DNA of 64,000 nucleotides from Oscheius tipulae (lineage: Eukaryota; Nematoda; Chromadorea; Rhabditida; Rhabditidae). The DNA lies in the NCBI GenBank assembly GCA_037178975.1, contig JASJZH010000001.1, positions 2,666,001 to 2,730,000 on the forward strand, written 5' to 3'. A program made the translations under genes and the position numbers. Under the pieces are notes generated by a model. That model did no database searches. It was not told the origin of the DNA and saw nothing but the letters and a program-made list of their open reading frames with translations. Of this stretch, positions 56,535 through 64,000 are shown piece after piece (the stretch's first letter is position 1; every line of letters starts with the position of its first letter).

Positions 56535-59500
56535 ATGCTATTTTTTCTCCTTCTGACCGTCTCTACGGTCTTTGGATCTCAAGGACCGATCATCAGACAA
56601 GATTCTCTCAATGTTCTCTGCTCTCAGAAGAGATACATCCAACTCGGAGCATGCAGCTCTCACTTTGTAGAGTGTAACCAAGGGATTGCAGCAGTTAGAA
56701 AGTGTCCTGTTAGGGGAGAGGTCAGTTAGAAAGAACGGGGACAGGGACAGACTCTCCTTTTCAGGTGTTCCATCAAGAAATGTGCCGTCCAGCCGGTCCC
56801 GAATGCCATGACTCTTCCATTTCCTTCCTTAATGAAGAGACGAGTCGTCTGGCCGGACAAATCGGTTTCTGTGGTTCCTCTGAAGTGGCCCACCTCTTAA
56901 CTGTCACTCAGGGCTGTTCTAGACAGGCTCTGATCTGTACCGGAGGTCGTCCAGTGGCGGCAGCTTGTCCCAATGGTTACACAATGCACACTGATCTCTC
57001 CTGTAGACAGTCCAGTCTCCAGTGCTATGGACAAGCTTCAATCGGAATCAGGGATTACTTCCTCCAACAGTTATGCACTCCCTATCCTAGTCTTCATCAA
57101 CATGTCTCACGTCAGCAACAACAGCAACCGCAGACGGAAGGCTGTAATCAATGGTGACCGAATGTTCAAGGATGCTAACATTCGGTTCAGGTATGTGAAC
57201 TGTCTTCCTCGTCCGTCTATCATTCGATGTCCAGCTGGGTCCATTTATGATGGTACTATTCAACAGTGTCGTCCTTGGAAGCAGGGAGATACCTGTGTTA
57301 TGGGAGGGAGTTGCTAGTGAGTCAAAGATAGAGAGACACGGAGACCTACTTTCAGTGGTCGAGAGTACCAGTCAGTCTCTCTGGGCAATTGCCAAAGCAT
57401 CTACTTGTACTGTGACGGTCTTCAAGGAAAGTATCTCTACTGTCCCGAAGGAACCATCTTTGACGGAACCAACTGTGTCCGACCCGAGGCGACCGACTGT
57501 CCAGTCTGTCAAGAGGGAGAGACTCGACCAGCTTCCAGTTGCAATGAGTACTTTGCCTGTGCCCAGAACACCTGGACCAGCTTGTCCTGTGCCGAAGGAA
57601 CCGCCTGGAATCAGTTGAAGGGAGAATGTGAACAGAGCTACACCTGTCTCTCTCCGACCAAATGTCAGTACGGAGTCGTCCGATTCATTTCCTGTGGAAA
57701 GGCTCTGGTCTGTAATGGTCACGGTTTCGACGAGATCATCTGTCCGCCCAACCATATTTTCGACGGGAACACGAAGAAGTGCGTCTACAGTACCACTTGC
57801 AATAATGTGAGGAAGTCCTGGGGGAGAAAGAAGAGAATTTTCAGTATGCCTGTCGCGAAGGGGATGTCATTTTGACACCGGATTGTCAGGCCTACCGAAT
57901 TTGTCAGAAAGGACGCTACAGACTGGAGAAGTGCCGTAATAAGAGAGAGAGAGTCTCTGGTACGTTCTTATACAAACAAAGTAATGCGACGACTTCCAAT
58001 CTTCTCAAAAAAACCAAACCTTGTTGTCCAGCCGGAAACCCCGACCGAACTTATCCAAAAATTCCTCAAACACTCCTCGAAGAGGTCAGAGATTTTCCCT
58101 TACCTTGACGGTAAATATGGGAGCTAAAAAGCTGACGACAACTCTTTGGTCTGGAACCCTATTGAATGCGGCTGCCGAAACAATACGGGCAAGACGCCGC
58201 TTAGCAGCACGGTGATACCGGCGAGACATATCGATTTGCCCTGCATTCTGGGCAGTTATGAGTTTCAGCCTACTGTCAGGGCTGTGGACAGCCTCAACAT
58301 TTGTCCCAGTTGACCAATATCCCTGCACAGTGCCCGGAAGACACAAGACAAGCCAATCAGAACGACTGCTCTGCCTATTTCCAGTGCTCTGGAGGACAAT
58401 GGCAGGCACAACGGTTAGTAAACTGATTTTCGTGTACTCCATTGGTTTCAGTTGTCAAGCTGAACAGGTCTGGAGCTCTCAACAGACAGCTTGTGTAGAG
58501 TCGCATTTCGGTCAAGAATGCTCGGTAGCTCAGGAGTCTCAATGCCAAGATGGAGAGGTACGGTACTTTGTAGTCTGTATCTACTCCTTTCCAGAGGGTG
58601 CTGAACCCTTCAGTTAGAGACTGTAGTCGTCTTCTTGAGTGCAGATCGGCCAGATGGATCGAGATGACCTGTCCCGAAGGATATCTCTACGGTAACTGTC
58701 TCTCACACCAAGTACTCTTTTCCAGATACCGTTTCAAAGAGCTGTATTCCCGGAAAATGTCCCACCTTCCAACAGGAACCAGTTGTGATACCTGGAACTG
58801 CAGAGACTCAGCCCCCGGCCCCACCTCCGACTGATAACGGTTACGGTATCGACTGTGTTGACGGAGAACAGGCTGTGGATCCGTTCGACTGTACCAAGTA
58901 TCTGATATGTCAGAATGGACACATGGTCGCTCAGATCTGCTTGGCGGGATCCGGATACAATCCCGGGTCGAGAGAATGTGAAGAAGGGTAGGTGTCTCTC
59001 TATCTCTCTTTTCAAACTGTGCCAATTCCCACTTCAGATATGAGTGCTCTGCCGAGTGCAAAGATGGCACTTACATTCCTCTCCCAACCTGTGGAAAATA
59101 CAGGTAGACTACCAGGGGGCTAAAAGTGAAAAGGAAGTGTTCAGGTACTGTCTCCAAGGGAAGTACATCGACGGACAGTGCAATAAGAACAAGGTCTTCT
59201 CTAACGGTGGATGTACTGAGACTGAGTGCGCCAAGACTTACTGTAAGTCGATGGTTACTGTATTCAGTACAAACTATGCACCTAAGCAGTGTTTTGAAAC
59301 AGAATCCTGTTACTAACTTTTGCTTTCGAATCCTGGGACTACTAGGCAAAGTCGTTCGTGTGTCCAAAAAGTACAATGATTAGTCAAAACTTTTGAGTTA
59401 TTTTTCTGCCTGGTGATGTTCTGCACAGTTGCAGAGGTTGGTCCGTTCTACAACTTCGTAGATCACTGTTTGGCTATAAAATCACTCCTTGGACCTGAAA

Positions 59501-60086
59501 AATCGGTATGTCTTTAGATGTCCCGGTCTGCCAGGAAGGTTCAGTCCTCCCCCCACAATCGCTGCAGCCGAATCCTGCCGTCTACACAGTCTGTATCAAC
59601 GGACGTTGGGAGGAGAGAGCCTGTTCCGAGGGTCACGTCTTCAACTTTGTCAGTCTGATCTGCGAGAAGCAGACAGCCCCTCTCTCTCCACCGACCTGCT
59701 ATGCCGGAGACACCAAGCCCATTTCGTGTCAAGAGTACCAGGTGCCCACAGTGGATTTGGAGTACTGTAGTCCTTTTTAGGTCTGTTATTACGGTGAATG
59801 GAAGAGACAAATCTGTCCTTACGGACAGAGGTTCATCAATGGAATTTGTGTCCCTGGTGACTGCCGGGAGAAATGCCAAGAGTCGGCAACTGCCTACAGA
59901 AGAGACCCGTATGACTGCTCCAAGTACTATCAGTGTGTTCATGGTATGAATTCAGTTTTCTCCAAGACAAAAACCTTTTAAGAAAAGTGGACATCTCGTC
60001 CCTGCGCCCCTGGAACTGTCTTCAACGAGCGCGTTCTCGTCTGTGATCATGCCAGAAATGTGCCTGAATGTGGCGGGGCCTACTGA
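56535..60086 (+). CDS. Secreted multi-domain chitin-binding (peritrophin-like) protein
   Basis: Fourteen phase-consistent exons: 56535-56720, 56765-57153, 57191-57316, 57356-57806, 57845-57959, 58269-58413, 58452-58557, 58595-58691, 58726-58987, 59038-59103, 59145-59242, 59518-59741, 59781-59943, 59983-60086; 843 residues. It starts with a signal peptide (MLFFLLLTVSTVFG). The body is a chain of six-Cys type-2 chitin-binding-like modules of the form C...Y..C..G......CP.G..(F/Y)(D/N)....C. Good ones are CPEGTIFDGTNCV, CPPNHIFDGNTKKC, CAPGTVFNERVLVC and FDCTKYLICQNGHMVAQICL. A PPAPPPT linker sits near the middle. Such proteins bind chitin in eggshell, cuticle or gut lining; nematode CBD-1-type eggshell proteins are the closest concept (inference). 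Intron 5 carries a 200-base repeat, intron 11 a hairpin. Confidence 0.88.
58016..58230. repeat. Duplicated segment, intronic copy
   Basis: Second copy of 56130-56340, inside intron 5 of the chitin-binding gene. Confidence 0.65.
59412..59467. repeat. Dispersed hairpin repeat, copy 12
   Basis: GTGATGTTCTGCACAGTTGC opposite CTACAACTTCGTAGATCAC; in intron 11 of the chitin-binding gene. Confidence 0.6.
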
Positions 60087-60921
60087 TAAATCTTCTGACA
60101 TTAGAATTCTTCTTGACCAAGAGCAGTATTTGCCTGACCGTCTTGGGCTGTTTACCAGCCCTCTTCCAGAGCGACTTGCGCAACTCCGCGGTCGAGGTCA
60201 GCGTCCAGAGGGGGAGGCGGAGTCAGACGTTGTTCAGAAGTTCTGTTGGTCAACCAATTGAACGCTCTGCTTTGAATGAACATGGCTCCTGTCATCAACA
60301 ACGTCACTCCGAATCGGCAACGCTGTAAAGGTGGGTTTACTGGGATTCTGTCGGACAGCAGGGATAAGGGGTTACGGTCAGTCGAGAGACGACGCCATGT
60401 TGCGTTCTCACATTGAGTTGCGTAAAGATCGAGGACCCATCTATACAAAGTTCAGACCCAGCTCTGTGGTTTCAAAGGCATTCCGTGGCTCGCGAGTCGA
60501 GGAATCTGCGCTTGAATTTGATTGCCCAGAACAATTCTTTTGACATTTCCAGTATAGAGAAGTACATCAGTGAAGGAGTATGGAGAACACTATGGTACTC
60601 TGAAACTGTTCGAGTACTTCCCTCAATCGTTCGGTCCTTGCTTTACAGTCAGTCCTGACTACCTCCCAAAAGCACCTGTTCCCCCAGGTTAGGTGACCCG
60701 ATGGCACCGTCTGTCTGTTGCGTCATCGCCGGCAGCAGTGAACAACAATTCCTCCCGGCTCCGAGTCGACCACTTGGCTCTCGGGTTACGGTTTACAATA
60801 GACGCATGTGCTCTGCCACTGGCACATTTACAGCCAGGTTCTGGCGCAGTCTTTAGAGATAATCATCTACAAGGGTGTGGCAAAAAGAACGTTAACAATC
60901 AATTGTACAATTCATTTCCAG
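60087..60921. other. Region between chitin-binding and nuclear-receptor genes
   Basis: Must contain the 5' exons of the nuclear receptor; several open frames (for example 60693 onward, in phase with the DNA-binding exon) are candidates, but none was fixed. Confidence 0.4.
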
Positions 60922-62537
60922 CCACCCCGTACATGCCATCGTACATGGGTGACGGACAGCTCTGTGTCGTTTGCGGAGATCTCGCCACAGGTCTACACTA
61001 TCGGGCTATCACTTGCGAAGGATGTAAGGGATTCTTCAGAAGGACATCCCAGGTATCCAGTCACAGTATCCTCCTACCAAAATATGTTCAGCGTCATCTG
61101 GAGTACGAATGCAAGACTGGCGAGAACTGTGATGTGAACAAGCACACGAGGAACGTCTGTCAACGTTGTCGCTACCTGAAATGTGTGGAGAATGGAATGA
61201 GCACTGAACGTGAGCCTCTCTCTGCCACTCTGTCTCACCATCCAATTCTTTCCAGTTGTCCTGAACGACGTGGAACGAGTGCAGAAGCGCGAGCTGATCA
61301 AGGGGAATCGGGAGAAGAGGAAGTTGGAATCCCATCTGTCAGCCCTTAAAACCTCTCTTCCCGAACAGACTGAACTCCTTGAAGAGGTAGAGTCTATTTG
61401 TCTAGATGTCTCCCACTCCCAGTAGCCAAATCTGCCGTTCAATTGCGTCGCTCTGGCGCAAGAGCTCTCCTTTGTCTCTCGCCCCAACCCTCCGTTTCTA
61501 GGTTAACCGAATCACCTCGGCTTTCTGCAAACTGGTAGATCAGCCCCTGTCTTCGCCTGCCCCACAGTCGACGCCAACTGACAGTGCGAGCAGTGCTGAC
61601 AGTCGACTGGCTGACCTCATCCGTCCCATCGTCCATAGGAACACTGTCTTCGCGCAGCACTTGCCAGTCTGGCTCCATGTAACTGCCCTTTTTGAGACAG
61701 GAAAACATCCTCTGATTCAGCTGCCCGTCTCAGCTCAGTCACAGCTACTTCATGAGTCCCTCCTCGAAGTGCAGATCCTCCGCTTTCTGTCTCTCTTCGA
61801 TGTAAAGGAAAAGGTTTTCCTGTTCCCGGACGGCACGATTGTGGATCAACAACATCTTCTGGATCTTGTAGCTGTCGATATTGAAGAGGACAACGGTAAG
61901 AGAAGACAACAACGAATGACTACTGTATTCCAGAAGACCTACAGCGTCTGGTAACGTGGATGTTCCGCTTTGCCGGTGCTCTAGCCGAGATGGAGTTGAA
62001 CGAGCAGGAGCTGGCTGTCATCAGTGCTCTGCTCCTTTTCAATCCAGATCATCTGGACAGTACGATGGTATCACTAACTGTCTCCCCCGTCTCATCTTTC
62101 CCTTCAGAGCGGAGTTCTCTCCCATACGAGCAAGCAACTGTACGAGATGCTCTTCGCTTTGACTGAAGACATCTCCGACGGCGATGTGCACAATCGTTGG
62201 GCCGTACTTGTCAATCGTGTCTACCAGATCAGGAACATCTCCTCGAGGATGTCTCCTTTCGTAGTCAGTCAGAATGCTGACCTATTTGGTGTCATATTCT
62301 CTGTTTGAGAAAGGGTGTAGGGAACGGGGGCATCGTGGATGATCCGTCTTAGAATCCAGGACTTCCAGTCTGGAATCCGGGGGTATTTTGGGTAGAGTAG
62401 ACCACTTTTTACCTCTACAATGCTCTGCAAAGTTGCACCTTTTGACGTTTTCTACAAATTTGCAGAGCATTGCAAAGTTGGGACCTCTAGGAGAATTAGA
62501 TAGGTTAATCGAGACCATTCAGGTTCAGCCATATCAG
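60922..62537 (+). CDS. Nuclear receptor with thyroid-hormone-receptor-like DNA-binding domain, partial model
   Basis: Ligand-regulated type transcription factor. Exons 60922-61052, 61092-61209, 61256-61386, 61502-61895, 61934-62067, 62108-62260 and probably 62478-62537; phases agree. The DNA-binding domain has CVVCGDLATGLHYRAITCEG with P-box CEGCKG, FFRRTSQ, second zinc finger C-x5-C-x9-C-x2-C (CKTGENC...RNVCQRC) and RYLKCVENGM. The carboxy extension LVLNDVERVQKRELIKGNRE closely parallels the thyroid receptor block LVLDD.KRV.KRKLIE.NRE. The ligand-binding region is divergent (RPIVHRNTVFAQHLPVW; MELNEQELAVISALLLFNP). The N-terminus is missing. The end is uncertain: exon six can also read to a stop at 62308, and another exon may start at 62596. 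No clear AF-2 helix was seen. Confidence 0.8.
62417..62473. repeat. Dispersed hairpin repeat, copy 13
   Basis: CAATGCTCTGCAAAGTTG opposite CAAATTTGCAGAGCATTG, immediately before a proposed exon of the nuclear receptor. Confidence 0.75.
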
Positions 62538-62691
62538 GTTAGTTTCTCTTCCCGTTTGACTATTGTTCATTTTTTCATGTTTTTATTGTATCCAGGCCGC
62601 AAACTTTGTGCAAAGCAACTTTCCTAGTCATCCTGTACTTACAGTTTTTAGTATTGTCTCAATTCGATCCAGCTTTTCAGATCCAGGCTTG

Positions 62692-62747
62692 CAATGCTTC
62701 GCAAAGTTGTAGCCCAGATCAGAAACTACAACTTTACGGAACATGGC
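62692..62747. repeat. Dispersed hairpin repeat, copy 14
   Basis: ATGCTTCGCAAAGTTGTAG opposite CTACAACTTTACGGAACAT; 3' part of the nuclear-receptor region. Confidence 0.75.
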
Positions 62748-63623
62748 TCGACGGGAAAACGACTTCTTGGGTCTGAAATGATGTGTCAAAGTGAGGCATT
62801 TCGTAGATGCATTTTTTTGCTATTCGATACAGTGGCCCGGCCGCATCATTTGTGCAATTCCTAGTCACTCTCCGACTTGAGAGCGTCTTTCCCAATCTCT
62901 TTATTCAACCGTATTTCAGGTTTTCGTCTTCAGCTACCACGTTTTTTCGATGACTTTGCAGAACCTTTTCGGATACAAATGTTCTCTGTGCAATATTCTT
63001 TTGGACGCTTTCCGTACAAACCATTTTAAACTGTCTTCGCGTCTCTGTCTATCTGTGTGTCTTAAGCCATTGCTGCAATAGTGTGCACTAATAATTATTT
63101 GAAAGTCAAGTCAGTCTGGGATCAAACGATGGGAAATTTGTTGACAGGATGGGAAGCGGGTTCAATAGTTAAGAGGGCAGGTTCAAGGTTACGAAGTGAG
63201 TTAAAAGTGTAGGAAGTTGGTTCAAAGGGTAGGAGAGGAGGGGAAGCGAATTCAAAAGTGGGAAGTGGGTTCAGTGAGAGACGAAACAAGTTAGACATGC
63301 CCCGAAGGAGCATAGCCTAACTTATCTTTTAAAACCTTTCGATCACAAATATTGATTTTCGCTCAACTTTCACACAATAAAGTTTTTGTTCAGTTTGCTC
63401 AGAGAGTCAAGTCGAGAGGAGTTCGATTTAAAAGAGTACCAAACATCGGTCGTCCAGAGCCTGGGTTTTGCAGACAACTGTACCGTAAGCTGAGACGTCA
63501 TCTCAGAAATATTTAACAAAAAGTGGGAGGAGGATCGTGATCGAGAAGCCTTGGAAGGGTCTCGCCTCGATCATAGTATACTCTGGACGCCTCAGTTTCC
63601 CTTGGCAACTGGTCTGAATATCC
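62748..63623. other. Region 3' of the nuclear receptor
   Basis: No supported gene. It contains the degenerate tandem repeat at 63140-63290 and AT-rich DNA; it may include further 3' exons of the receptor. Confidence 0.4.
63140..63290. repeat. Degenerate tandem repeat
   Basis: About six imperfect units of roughly 20-28 bases built on G(G)AAG(C/T)GGGTTCAA with variable linkers (for example GGGAAGCGGGTTCAA, GGAAGTTGGTTCAAA, GGGAAGTGGGTTCA). Confidence 0.6.
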
Positions 63624-63995
63624 TCAAAAAATCTGTAAAGTCTTCAGAATGGCCATCTCCTCCTTCAGAACATGGTGGCATTCAAGAACTGGTCGTTTAC
63701 AGCCTGGAGCTCTTGAATCTGCTGCTTCTGTTCTTTCTGTTTCCTCTTCTCGGAGATCTTTTGGAAGCTGTTCACCTCGTCGAACAGTGCCGTGCATTTT
63801 CTTACAATTAGCCCGTTTTTTCAGCTCGTTCTCGTGCTTATTCTTGGCTATTTTCATCTCTTTGACATTCTCGCTATTCTCCTGTCGGATTTTCTCCAGT
63901 TCCTTTTCATGATCCTCCAGAGGTTTCGTGGCTAGAGTGTGTCCAATAACCTGTCCATCTATCATCCTGGCCCACTTCAGAGTAGCCGCTGACAT
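63624..63995 (-). CDS. Coiled-coil protein, 3' part (continues beyond the window)
   Basis: The minus strand from the window edge reads KWARMIDGQVIGHTLATKPL followed by a charged helical stretch (DHEKELEKIRQENSENVKEM). Further on, a different frame reads LFDEVNSFQKISEKRKQKEQ, then a Gln-rich helix ending NATMF and a stop near 63670. A short intron around 63790-63840 probably joins the two, but I could not place it. Heptad-like charge pattern implies a coiled coil. Family not recognised. Confidence 0.5.
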   Translation of the reverse strand: MSAATLKWARMIDGQVIGHTLATKPLEDHEKELEKIRQENSENVKEMKIAKNKHENELKKRANCKKMHGTVRRGEQLPKDLREEETERTEAADSRAPGCKRPVLECHHVLKEEMAILKTLQIF

Positions 63996-64000
63996 GCTTT

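Overview
The window is eukaryotic and most likely comes from a nematode. The genes are split by many very short introns (34-45 bases is common, with GT...AG borders and TTTTCAG-like 3' ends). There is a single-exon MSP-domain gene of the nematode sperm-specific (SSP) type, a pair of nematode 7TM chemoreceptors, an F-box-like gene, PAN/Apple and peritrophin-type secreted proteins, and a ribosomal protein gene followed 139 bases later by a second gene in operon-like fashion. The species cannot be named. A thyroid-hormone-receptor-like nuclear receptor and a Scribbler/ZNF608-609-like regulator suggest it is not a close Caenorhabditis relative; that is inference. All exon models come from reading splice signals and checking that reading phase is conserved across each junction.

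Left part (1-20 kb), gene-dense: calcium-channel beta subunit (+), SSP/MSP-domain protein (+), Scribbler/ZNF608-609-like zinc-finger protein (-), cyclin E (+, divergent from the previous gene), ETFB lysine methyltransferase (-) downstream of ribosomal protein P2 (-), and a long Gln/Pro-rich nuclear-type protein (+).

Middle repeat block (20.3-32.1 kb): intact and broken copies of a roughly 560-base foldback element in both orientations, a second repeat with pogo/Tigger-like ends, and an intact chemoreceptor gene. A second block at 50.8-56 kb carries a duplicate of the chemoreceptor segment and two more foldback elements.

Between the blocks (33-50 kb): a three-PAN-domain protein (-), an F-box-like gene (+), two orphan secretory-pathway proteins (-), a small basic orphan (+), a well-expressed-looking orphan (-), the complete insulin-degrading enzyme gene (-, 12 exons) and a decayed integrase-derived locus (-).

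Right part (56-64 kb): an 843-residue secreted Cys-rich protein with many chitin-binding peritrophin-like modules (+, 14 exons), a thyroid-receptor-like nuclear receptor (+) and the end of a coiled-coil gene (-).

Across the whole window a short hairpin (two roughly 20-base arms around a 13-20 base loop, core GCAAAGTTGTAG / CTACAACTTTGC) recurs at least fourteen times, only in introns and intergenic DNA. It is the most distinctive unexplained pattern here. No CRISPR, plasmid or prokaryotic operon features are present.
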